From: Clostridia bacterium
Lineage (GTDB): Bacteria; Bacillota_A; Clostridia; Oscillospirales; Acutalibacteraceae
Direction of reading: 5' to 3'
DNA length: 6,710 bases
Assembly (NCBI GenBank): GCA_017445685.1
Contig: JAFSTS010000317.1
Coordinates: 1 to 6,710 of the forward strand
The notes beneath the pieces are model-generated. The model saw only the letters and a list, made by a program, of their open reading frames with translations. It ran no database searches and was not told where the DNA came from. The translations under genes were made by a program, and so were the position numbers. Each line of letters starts with the position of its first letter. Positions within the stretch are counted from its first letter, which is position 1. Of the stretch, positions 1 to 5,620 are shown in pieces.

Positions 1-893
1 CTCTTAACGAGGACTGCAGACTTAATATATCAATGATGTCGGACACTCATTTAGAGATGACCGATATTTTCAGACAGGTCTTTCTTATTAAAGGTCTTAA
101 AAATATCAGCAAGGCTCAGTCCCCTGTTGACGCCGTACTTATTGACGGCGACCTTACAAATTATGCGGACGAGGATTCTCTTGCAAGATATTACAATATC
201 ATCAAAAAGTACAGTGTTCCCCCTGTTATAAGCGTTGCCGGAAACCATGACATCGGTCATGCCGGCGACAGAAATGTGACGGATATTTCCCGCGCTCAGG
301 CAAAGGAAAACTTTATTCGCTACAACAACGAGTACAGAGGAACTCCCGGCAACGATGTTTATTACAGCCTTGAAATAAACGGCTATAAATTCATCGTCCT
401 CGGCGACGAATCAATTGACGGCGGACACTTTGACACGATCTCCATGAGCGAGCAACAGCTTCAATTCCTCGACAGCGAGCTTGCAGCAGGCACAAAAGAA
501 GGTAAGCCTGTTTTCGTATGCTGCCACTGGCCGATCGAAGGGATTAACGGTGAAGATGTTGTCTGGCCCGGAAGCGGTATTGAAAAATGGAGATATGATA
601 TTCACAGTATCCTCAAAGAATACGACAATGTTTTCTACATCAGCGGTCATATGCACACAGGCATCAAGGCTACTCTCGTTGACAAATTGTTTGGTCTTAG
701 CAATGCCGAACAGGTTGACGGCGTAACTTACCTTAATCTTCCCACCTACGGAATAATCAATATGTTTGGTCTTTTCTGGTCGGGTACAGGCGCACAGCTT
801 GAGGTTTACGACGACGAGGTCGTTTTCAGACCGATCTGCTACTTGACTCAGAACTGGTACGAAAACTCCGTTTACCACTTTGAAATAATCTAA
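1..893 (+). CDS. Calcineurin-like metallophosphoesterase, 5' end outside the window
   Basis: This is a metal-dependent phosphoesterase of the calcineurin-like superfamily. All the hallmark metal-site motifs are visible. Counting from the ATG at 33, they are SDTH (Asp4, His6), GDLTN (Asp40), GNHD (Asn71, His72), CCHWP (His165) and GHMH (His206, His208). Together they would hold a two-metal centre that hydrolyses phosphomono- or diesters; the substrate cannot be told from sequence. The reading frame stays open to the left edge (frame starts at base 3), and the residues before the ATG (LNEDCRLNIS) look like the usual beta-strand leading into the D-x-H motif. The ATG at 33 lies inside that motif and has no ribosome site before it, so the real start is upstream and a signal peptide or membrane segment there is possible. 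The gene ends with TAA and runs convergently towards the 945-1610 gene, with a terminator between. Family call secure; function unknown. Confidence 0.92.
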   Translation, partial: LNEDCRLNISMMSDTHLEMTDIFRQVFLIKGLKNISKAQSPVDAVLIDGDLTNYADEDSLARYYNIIKKYSVPPVISVAGNHDIGHAGDRNVTDISRAQAKENFIRYNNEYRGTPGNDVYYSLEINGYKFIVLGDESIDGGHFDTISMSEQQLQFLDSELAAGTKEGKPVFVCCHWPIEGINGEDVVWPGSGIEKWRYDIHSILKEYDNVFYISGHMHTGIKATLVDKLFGLSNAEQVDGVTYLNLPTYGIINMFGLFWSGTGAQLEVYDDEVVFRPICYLTQNWYENSVYHFEII

Positions 894-905
894 TTTGAAA
901 AATTC

Positions 906-941
906 ATCCGTGATTTCACAAATGAGATCACGGATTTTTTT
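906..941. terminator. Intrinsic terminator between convergent genes
   Basis: A 9-bp perfect stem (906-914 with 927-935) extends inward by a G-T wobble and three more pairs to a CAAA loop. It is followed on the plus strand by seven T residues (935-941). It ends the phosphoesterase transcript. On the minus strand the stem is followed by a T-rich stretch (complement of the A run at 898-902, three bases away), so it may also stop the 945-1610 gene, whose stop codon lies just beyond the hairpin. Confidence 0.88.
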
Positions 942-944
942 GGC

Positions 945-1610
945 TCACAGCAACGGACAATTCTTTATACACAATCCGCACACAGCTCCTCTGCCGATCA
1001 TCTTATATTCTTTTTTCATAAATTCGCTGCACTTCGCAGCGTCAATTATATCCTCTCTTGTTGTCTCCGGCGTCCATAAAACGCCCTTCAATGCTCCGGC
1101 AGGACATTTTTCAACGCAAATATTACACTCATCACATTTCTTTTCAAAATCTTTATCACGGTCAGTTTCGAAAACGCAGTTTGTAAACAGCGTGCCAAGT
1201 CTGACGGCAGGTCCGAAAGTGCGATGAATAAACATATTGTTTTTGCCGATCGAGCCGAGATTTGACATACAGGCGATTTGGCGCGAGGAAAATCTTGCCT
1301 TATAATTCCAGCCGTCTTTGTTTATGCTTTGAGACGCACCGATCGGTATATATGAATAACCGTTTTTTTGGAGAAACAATCCTGTTTTCAGGACCGACTG
1401 ATCTATAAACGCATTTACCGTTCTATAATGGTGAAAATAAGTATAAGTCGGAGCTGAATCCATTTCCTCAAAAACTTCCTTTGACATTCTGACTACAAAT
1501 GAAACAGCATAGTTCATTTTTTCATTGTCAAATTCATTTATTTGCGTAAAACCGACATCTGAAATACCCAGATCAAGAATAAAATTCTTCAACTTATCCT
1601 GAAATTCCAT
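945..1610 (-). CDS. Short QueG-like protein with double 4Fe-4S cluster domain
   Basis: This is a 221-residue soluble iron-sulphur protein resembling the core of epoxyqueuosine reductase (QueG). Two cluster motifs are visible near the C-terminus: Cys159/162/165/169 (CDECNICVEKCP), then Cys194 with Cys211/214/218 (CGLCIKNCP). In QueG this arrangement binds two 4Fe-4S clusters, with the fourth cysteines swapped between them. The segment SNLGSIGKNNMFIHRTFGP (about residues 116-134) matches the QueG core motif around LGxxGKN. True QueG proteins are about 310-390 residues, many with a C-terminal HEAT-like domain. That domain is absent here, and the second cluster is followed by only three residues. 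It is therefore probably a redox protein of the 'double cluster' family, and queuosine synthesis should not be assumed. The ATG is supported by an AGGAG site (1616-1620) five bases upstream. It is monocistronic, divergent from the small gene at 1679. Confidence 0.85.
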   Translation of the reverse strand: MEFQDKLKNFILDLGISDVGFTQINEFDNEKMNYAVSFVVRMSKEVFEEMDSAPTYTYFHHYRTVNAFIDQSVLKTGLFLQKNGYSYIPIGASQSINKDGWNYKARFSSRQIACMSNLGSIGKNNMFIHRTFGPAVRLGTLFTNCVFETDRDKDFEKKCDECNICVEKCPAGALKGVLWTPETTREDIIDAAKCSEFMKKEYKMIGRGAVCGLCIKNCPLL

Positions 1611-1678
1611 TTCTGCTCCTTTTTTACATTCATATTTTAAACTGAAAATTTAATAATATTCCCGAAAGGGATGATTTT
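1611..1678. promoter_or_regulatory. Divergent AT-rich intergenic region
   Basis: These 68 bases separate the divergent starts at 1610 (minus) and 1679 (plus) and must hold both ribosome sites and at least one promoter. The ribosome sites are clear: AGGAG on the minus strand at 1616-1620 and AAAGGGA on the plus strand at 1665-1671. The middle is strongly AT-rich, with TTTACA at 1623-1628 and TAATAAT at 1651-1657, but no -35/-10 pair has convincing spacing, so promoter positions are not assigned. The plus-strand ribosome site sits in a tiny hairpin, TCCC-GAAA-GGGA (1660-1671). Confidence 0.4.
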
Positions 1679-1843
1679 ATGACAGAAGAAGAGTACCTTT
1701 TATCGAGAATCAGAAACATCAACAAAAATCTGTCAAAGCCTTTTTTGTCAAAAAAGAAGAGAATCAATCAAACAACTGCTCTTCGATTTTACAGAAATGA
1801 GCTTGAAAAAACAAGAGCCCTGAAAAACGAAGATGTTTTTTAA
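1679..1843 (+). CDS. Small basic protein, 54 residues, unknown function
   Basis: This is an open frame of 54 codons from ATG to TAA that I do not recognise. The case for a real gene is the AAAGGGA ribosome site at 1665-1671, seven bases before the ATG, the position in its own gap between a divergent and a convergent neighbour, and a strong terminator seven bases after the stop. The protein starts MTEEEYLLSRIRNINKNLSK and ends RALKNEDVF. It is rich in lysine and arginine (for example SKKKR at residues 24-28), has no membrane segment or signal peptide, and looks largely helical and cytoplasmic. A nucleic-acid or ribosome-associated role would fit the charge but is only a guess. An ATG eight bases earlier (1671) is in another frame and stops after three codons. 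It could also be the open part of a small regulatory RNA. Confidence 0.55.
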   Translation: MTEEEYLLSRIRNINKNLSKPFLSKKKRINQTTALRFYRNELEKTRALKNEDVF

Positions 1844-1849
1844 GGTTAA

Positions 1850-1892
1850 AACAGGCGAGGACAACAAAAATGTTCCTCGCCTGTTCGATTTT
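1850..1892. terminator. Bidirectional intrinsic terminator
   Basis: A perfect 12-bp GC-rich stem (1850-1861 with 1874-1885) encloses a 12-base A-rich loop. On the plus strand it is followed by CGATTTTAATTTT, ending the small gene at 1679-1843. On the minus strand the stem runs straight into TTTTAA, ending the eight-gene operon just after the stop codon at 1891-1893. It sits between two convergent transcripts and very likely serves both. Confidence 0.9.
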
Positions 1893-2639
1893 AATTTTGC
1901 GGCGCTTCCACCGGCTCAATGCTCGCGGTATGATTAAGTTTCAAGGTTGCAATGCTGTTTCCGACTTTTTTATAGGTGGTTTCTTCTTTGCTCTCTTTTT
2001 CCTTGAACGCCGTGACATAAAGCTTCAATTCATTTTCGCCGTAAGGGATATTCCTCGAAAGGCTGATGTATGTGAGCATATATCCCGGTCTTACGCCAAG
2101 AGAACGGTAGAGTATCTCGCCTTCGCCGTTTGTGATCGTGAACACAAGAACATATTTATTATAGCTCGGATTTGCAAGAGACATCGGCAAGGTAGTATTT
2201 GCGTCAGTGTAGTCAAGCTCGGTTAAAGCATAAAAATCAAACCTTGCATTGTCAAAGTCAAGCTGCATTTCATCAGACATTATCTTTTGTTCCTCCTCTG
2301 TTGAGGAGATCAGTGAGGCTGACAAATCGGACTCATCTCTGCCATAATACTTTACGGTCGCAGCTCTTGATTCTTTCGTCTGAAAAACGCCTGAAAACAG
2401 CAAAATTGCCAATATTACGAGAGCAAGACAATAACTGCTCCGATCGAACAGACGACATAATCCATTTTTGTTTTCAGACCGATCATATCGAAAAGCTTTT
2501 TGGGGAAAGCCTTATTATCTGTTTTCTTATTCGCCGTTTTATTATCGGTTTTATTTTCTGTTTCAGGCACAGAAACAGTCTCAGATTTTTTATTGATTAC
2601 ATTTTTACTATTGTTCTTTTTCTTTTTTGATTTTGCCAT
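1891..2639 (-). pseudogene. Membrane-anchored extracellular protein with lysine-rich tail, -1 frameshift
   Basis: This is the last gene of the operon, read as one gene broken by a frameshift. The first part starts at the ATG at 2639 (ribosome site TGAGGT, 2646-2651) and encodes a cytoplasmic tail packed with Lys, Asn and Thr (residues 1-48), then the start of a membrane segment, ending at a TAA at 2415-2417. The -1 frame continues from there, finishing the hydrophobic segment (LVILAILLFSGVF) and an outside domain of about 165 residues to the TAA at 1891. Restoring one base at 2424 gives a continuous 249-residue protein with a single membrane helix at about residues 61-86. The outer domain looks beta-rich; NGEGEILYRSLGVRPGYML reads like strands around a turn. 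No SipW-type cut motif follows the helix, so it probably stays anchored. Alternatives are a sequencing error or programmed frameshifting, so it may be functional. I do not recognise the family. Confidence 0.72.
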
Positions 2640-2651
2640 TTTTTTACCTCA

Positions 2652-3341
2652 TCACTTCCACGGCAATGTGTTTATACCCCAAAACTGCGGATATCTGTTG
2701 ATCTGTACCATATCCGAGGACACTGCAACACTCAGAGTATAATTGTTTTCAAGAAGATACGCAGCATCAAAGCCGGAATCAATATCCGTCGTCTGTGCGC
2801 CTGTAATGACCGAGAGCGTCGCAAGCGTACTGTCGTTGCCGGAAAGAGCTGTAGCATAGTAGTAACAAAAATCCATATTTCTGTTGTCATACCACGCTGC
2901 CTGATTATTTCCCTGATTGTCGCTGTATTCCGCGGAAAGAGTGTACGGAATTTTGGAATCGGTCAAGGTCGCATAGCCGGAGGAATCCTTCGCCTCGGTT
3001 ACAACTTTAACGCGAAGATAGCCGTGACCTTTTCCCTTATATTTAACATCAACATGAAAGTTTGCAAAATAGTTGTCATCATCAGGATCGAGACTGAGGT
3101 TTATAAGCTTCGTATCAGTATCGATAACACCTGTTATATCGCTCAGGTTGATCCGGGTACCGTTATCCATAAAATAACAGTCAAGCTCTGTATTAAAATT
3201 CGACAATCCAAAAGAATTGTTGAACGGATCTGATGTGTAAACAAACCAAGCCAGAGCAGTTGCAACGATCAGCACCGCCACAGCCGCAATAACTATTAGC
3301 TTTTTGAGATCAAATCTTTTGTTTTCGCCTTTTTTCTCCAA
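2652..3341 (-). CDS. SipW-type signal-bearing secreted or anchored protein (TasA-like module), TTG start
   Basis: This is a 229-residue extracytoplasmic protein. The chosen start is the TTG at 3341, because the best ribosome site (AAGGTGGTG, 3348-3356) lies six bases before it. Longer starts such as the GTG at 3380 would overlap the upstream gene and put that site inside the coding region. After a charged tail (MEKKGENKRFDLKK), a hydrophobic segment (residues 15-30) ends in TALAWF. This matches the AWF/AYF cut-site style of SipW substrates, and cleavage after Ala31 is plausible. The rest is beta-rich. FANFHVDVKYKGKGHGYLRV (about 92-111) resembles the strand that follows the GD turn in camelysins, and a YYY cluster (about 160-162) recurs in the 4561-5127 protein. 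The C-terminus carries VQINRYPQFWGINTLPW. It is the seventh gene of the operon, ending 12 bases before the next start. A precursor processed by one of the three peptidases is the likeliest role; a permanent anchor is the alternative. Confidence 0.8.
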   Translation of the reverse strand: MEKKGENKRFDLKKLIVIAAVAVLIVATALAWFVYTSDPFNNSFGLSNFNTELDCYFMDNGTRINLSDITGVIDTDTKLINLSLDPDDDNYFANFHVDVKYKGKGHGYLRVKVVTEAKDSSGYATLTDSKIPYTLSAEYSDNQGNNQAAWYDNRNMDFCYYYATALSGNDSTLATLSVITGAQTTDIDSGFDAAYLLENNYTLSVAVSSDMVQINRYPQFWGINTLPWK

Positions 3342-3347
3342 GGTTAA

Positions 3348-3356
3348 CACCACCTT
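3348..3356 (-). promoter_or_regulatory. Ribosome binding site that decides the TTG start at 3341
   Basis: Read on the minus strand this is AAGGTGGTG, one mismatch from AAGGAGGTG. It overlaps the upstream stop codon and stands six bases before TTG at 3341, the normal distance. No ATG or better-placed GTG follows, so TTG is the best-supported start. Confidence 0.7.
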
Positions 3357-4068
3357 AACGGTTGTCGTACTGGTGCGCACTGACGGTTACATTCGCTGTA
3401 TAGCTATAGGAAGAAATCGCGCTTGTGTCGCTTATAGTACCTGCAATATTGCCGTATTCCGCCCAGAAATATATCTGGAATCCCAAAGACTGCTGCGGTT
3501 GAAGCAACGGCGCAGTATTAAATGTTCTTGTTCGCGTATTATAAGTGTCAAGAACTGAAACGGCGTCTTCAAGAGTCACTCCCCGCCTGAATGTAGAAGA
3601 GTTAAAGGAAGACAAAGAGCTTTCAATATATTCTTTTATATCGCCTTTATTATCATCTGATCCGGCAGGAAGATAAAAACTCGGCTCGGACGGAGAAGTT
3701 ACAGTGGCAGTAGTAAAAACGATATATTTCAAACCGTTTGTCACGCTTGCCTGAGGAACATCGACCGTTAAATAAACTTTGGCTCGTACATCGCCCGTAT
3801 TCGTCACCTTGACAAACTGACTGTAAACGACATCGTCAAAAAGCAATTCGTCAAAATCTTCAAATTTCGTTGCCGCTTTCAAGTTGAAATTCAAAGCAGT
3901 TTGCGAAATAGTCTGACTTGCGCTTAAATTATAGAACGAAACATCAATTGTCTGTGTGTCTGTCTGCGTAAAATAAGCCGTAGTCGGAGAGAGGACCGAA
4001 AAATACGCAATTACAACGCAAAAAACCGTAACAAGCGAAATAAACTTCAAGTTTTTTGATTTACTCAT
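3355..4068 (-). CDS. TasA/camelysin-like secreted protein with SipW-type signal peptide
   Basis: This is a 237-residue exported protein. Its signal peptide has a short basic start (MSKSKNLK), a hydrophobic core (about 9-27) and the cut region PTTAYFTQTDT, a close match to the AYF-T-D style of SipW substrates. Cleavage is expected after Ala31. The mature part is beta-rich: TIDVSFYNLSA (40-50), then FVKVTNTGDVRAKVYLTVDV (85-104), the typical N-[TN]-G/S strand of TasA/camelysin folds, and a late strand SLGFQIYFWAEY (194-205). It is rich in Ser and Thr and has no cysteine after the cut, so no disulphides. The start is well supported: ATG with GAGGTGA (4075-4081) six bases upstream, overlapping the end of peptidase 3 by eight bases (ATGAGTAA), which points to coupled translation and makes it the likeliest partner of that peptidase. 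B. subtilis TasA forms matrix fibres; polymerisation here is an inference. Confidence 0.86.
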   Translation of the reverse strand: MSKSKNLKFISLVTVFCVVIAYFSVLSPTTAYFTQTDTQTIDVSFYNLSASQTISQTALNFNLKAATKFEDFDELLFDDVVYSQFVKVTNTGDVRAKVYLTVDVPQASVTNGLKYIVFTTATVTSPSEPSFYLPAGSDDNKGDIKEYIESSLSSFNSSTFRRGVTLEDAVSVLDTYNTRTRTFNTAPLLQPQQSLGFQIYFWAEYGNIAGTISDTSAISSYSYTANVTVSAHQYDNR

Positions 4069-4555
4069 TTTCAGTCACCTCTTTCTTTTTTGCTATTATT
4101 TTTGTCAAAATTCTAAGTGCCGTAAACATCACGACCAAAGCTGCCAGAGTTATGGCAAGAACGATTCTGTTTGAAAAAGCAATCGACAAATACCCTGCAT
4201 AGGGAAGATAAAAAACAACTTTTCCGACGATATCTTTCGCTTCGGAGGCTCCGTCCACAGTTGACGAGTTATCCCCTTTTGTGTAAAAGACTTCGTTTTC
4301 TCTGTCTATTTCGACGACCCTATGAGTAAAAGTGCCGCTTTGACTAAGTCTCACCGTCACAATATCACCCGATTGAAGCTCGTCAAAGGTAATTCCTTTT
4401 ACGAAGACAGCGTATCCTCTTTTTATTGTCGGAGCCATACTGTCGGTCACTACGCTATAGCCTTTAAACCCAAAAACAGTCATCACAGCAACAAACAAAA
4501 AGAACAATACAAGAACGACAATTACTATGTTTTTAAAGATATTTGCAATTTTCAT
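4061..4555 (-). CDS. sipW: SipW-like signal peptidase I (peptidase 3 of the operon)
   Basis: This is a 164-residue membrane peptidase of the ER/archaeal type of signal peptidase I (MEROPS S26B style). It cuts signal peptides on the outer face of the membrane. Visible parts in order: membrane helix 1 (about 8-30); the serine motif VVTDSMAPTIKRG with Ser39; the second motif FTHRVVEID with His78, where bacterial LepB enzymes have lysine; the TKGDN motif with Asp95; VGKVVFYLPYAGY (110-122); and membrane helix 2 (about 131-152) with a lysine-rich tail. Length is normal for SipW. It lies five bases after the preceding TasA-like gene and overlaps the next one by eight bases. No clear ribosome site precedes its ATG, so it is probably translated by coupling, at a lower rate than its neighbours. 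Substrate choice (upstream, downstream or both) is not shown by sequence. Confidence 0.93.
   Translation of the reverse strand: MKIANIFKNIVIVVLVLFFLFVAVMTVFGFKGYSVVTDSMAPTIKRGYAVFVKGITFDELQSGDIVTVRLSQSGTFTHRVVEIDRENEVFYTKGDNSSTVDGASEAKDIVGKVVFYLPYAGYLSIAFSNRIVLAITLAALVVMFTALRILTKIIAKKKEVTENE
4075..4081 (-). promoter_or_regulatory. Strong ribosome site for the TasA-like gene at 4068
   Basis: Minus-strand GAGGTGA lies six bases before ATG at 4068 and inside the last codons of peptidase 3. It fixes the start within the eight-base overlap and contrasts with the poor site before the peptidase itself. Confidence 0.75.
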
Positions 4556-4560
4556 TTCGT

Positions 4561-5127
4561 TTATACACTGCCCAGTTCGGTCCAGGTTACATAATGTGCC
4601 TGTTTGCTTTCTATGACAACTCTGACAAAATCTGTCTTTCCGGCATTGTTTATGTCGGTGTTGTCGCCACTATATTTAATTGAGGAAATAAGCGGTATTG
4701 CAGTTGTATCAGTTGTCAAAACAACATGGCTGCTTCCCTGATAATAGTAATAATTATCATTTCCCCTTTGCCAGGCGTTGTCCATCACAACCTCAAGAAC
4801 ACTGCTGCTGTCAGTGCTGTTATATGTTACATCAACAGCAGTTGAACTCGAAGTATAGTTCTTATAAACGATCTTCACACGAAGCTGAGTGTCGATGTTC
4901 GATGAATTTGTCAAAACGATCGGTTCGTCGATAAGCTCGTCACCCGGAAGAAAATACGCGTTAGTGGTATCGACAAATCCGCCTGCGACAGAATAACTGA
5001 TATCACCTGCGGTCAAAATCTGATGCTTTTCAGTTCCGGCGGCAAACCATGCCTGAGTCGCATTAAAGGAAACTACTCCGAAAACAACCGCAAGGCACAA
5101 TACCAAACAGGCTATTCTTCTAATCAT
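4561..5127 (-). CDS. TasA/camelysin-like secreted protein with SipW-type signal peptide
   Basis: This is a 188-residue exported protein and the clearest camelysin/TasA-type member here. The signal peptide (MIRR, hydrophobic 6-22) ends NATQAWFAAGTE, with cleavage expected after Ala26. The order then matches TasA: ILTAGDISYSV (37-47) at the place of the F-A-S-G-T-L-D-L strand, YFLPGDELIDEPIVLTNSSN (58-77) at the place of LxPGDxLxxxFxxxNxG, and QLRVKIVYKNY (81-91). A tyrosine cluster follows (NDNYYYYQGSSHVVL, 123-137), and a final strand VRVVIESKQAHYVTW (168-182) closes the domain. There are no cysteines in the mature part. The ATG overlaps the end of peptidase 2 by eight bases (ATGATTAG) and has a strong AGGAGG site nine bases upstream, so it is probably made in excess of the peptidase. 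A cell-surface or matrix fibre subunit is the best guess. Confidence 0.88.
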   Translation of the reverse strand: MIRRIACLVLCLAVVFGVVSFNATQAWFAAGTEKHQILTAGDISYSVAGGFVDTTNAYFLPGDELIDEPIVLTNSSNIDTQLRVKIVYKNYTSSSTAVDVTYNSTDSSSVLEVVMDNAWQRGNDNYYYYQGSSHVVLTTDTTAIPLISSIKYSGDNTDINNAGKTDFVRVVIESKQAHYVTWTELGSV

Positions 5128-5620
5128 TGTCGCCGCCCTCCTTCTTTCTGATTCTGAAAAGTTCTATTTCGACTGCGAGCAAAACAACCGCCACAGCGAC
5201 TGCCGTAATTCTTGCGGCAGATGTATTCAAAACTTTAAATAAATATCCGATATAACGAATGGAAAAAACTACTTTTCCTTTAACATATTTGTATTCTGTA
5301 TTAAACGGATCACGAACAGAGTTATTGTCACCCTTTGTAACAAAAGATTTGTTCTTTTCGTCGATCCTGACAACACGATGAGTGCAATACCTTGACTCGG
5401 TATCGTCAGTAAAAGTGATAATATCGTTGACCTTGATCTCTTCAAAAGAAGCTTTTTTGTCAAAAACCGCAGAGCCGACCTTCAGCGTAGGCGTCATGCT
5501 GTCCGTTTCAACATAATAGACATCTATTCCGAAAAAGTGTGGCAGATAAACCACCAAAAAGAGAATACAAAGTATTGCAAGCCAAACAAGAACAGCGGCA
5601 TCGAAAAATTTCGTTTTCAT
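5120..5620 (-). CDS. sipW: SipW-like signal peptidase I (peptidase 2 of the operon)
   Basis: This is a 166-residue ER-type signal peptidase. Parts in order: membrane helix 1 (about 8-29), YVETDSMTPTLKVG with catalytic Ser41, CTHRVVRID with His81 as the presumed general base, TKGDNNSVRD with Asp98 and Asp104 nearby, VKGKVVFSIRYIGY (113-126), and membrane helix 2 (about 135-152) followed by a basic-acidic tail. All residues expected for activity are present. It starts within the stop of peptidase 1 (TGATG, one base shared) and overlaps the following TasA-like gene by eight bases. An AGAGGG stretch about 12 bases before the ATG is further off than ideal. It is closer in motif spacing to peptidase 3 (Ser-His 40 and 39 residues) than to peptidase 1 (43). 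Confidence 0.93.
   Translation of the reverse strand: MKTKFFDAAVLVWLAILCILFLVVYLPHFFGIDVYYVETDSMTPTLKVGSAVFDKKASFEEIKVNDIITFTDDTESRYCTHRVVRIDEKNKSFVTKGDNNSVRDPFNTEYKYVKGKVVFSIRYIGYLFKVLNTSAARITAVAVAVVLLAVEIELFRIRKKEGGDND
5137..5143 (-). promoter_or_regulatory. Strong ribosome site for the TasA-like gene at 5127
   Basis: Minus-strand AAGGAGG stands nine bases before ATG at 5127, inside the last codons of peptidase 2. It is the strongest ribosome site in the operon part seen here. Confidence 0.78.

Noticed and set aside
411..878. Long minus-strand open frame opposite the phosphoesterase
   Set aside because: It is a shadow of a gene with complete catalytic motifs on the plus strand, with no ribosome site and no recognisable protein features.
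33..893. ATG at 33 as the true start of the phosphoesterase
   Set aside because: The D-x-H metal motif begins three residues later, which leaves no room for the first strand. There is no ribosome site, and the frame is open to the left edge.
895..1227. Plus-strand open frame over the iron-sulphur gene
   Set aside because: It spans the terminator hairpin and lies opposite the cysteine motifs of the real gene; no independent support.
1891..2412. A separate gene starting at TTG 2412
   Set aside because: It would begin inside a membrane helix with no ribosome site, and the helix is completed by the upstream frame. A frameshifted single gene explains the data better.
2496..2502. Programmed -1 slippage at C-AAA-AAG
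   Set aside because: The AAA-AAG pair is in frame, but the preceding base is C, not A, and no clear stimulatory structure is evident. Slipping here would also give an unnatural charged stretch before the helix. A single-base change near 2424 fits better, though this is not excluded.
1870..2742. Plus-strand open frames opposite the end of the operon
   Set aside because: They oppose the coding strand of the membrane protein, show frame-shadow composition and have no suitable start signals.
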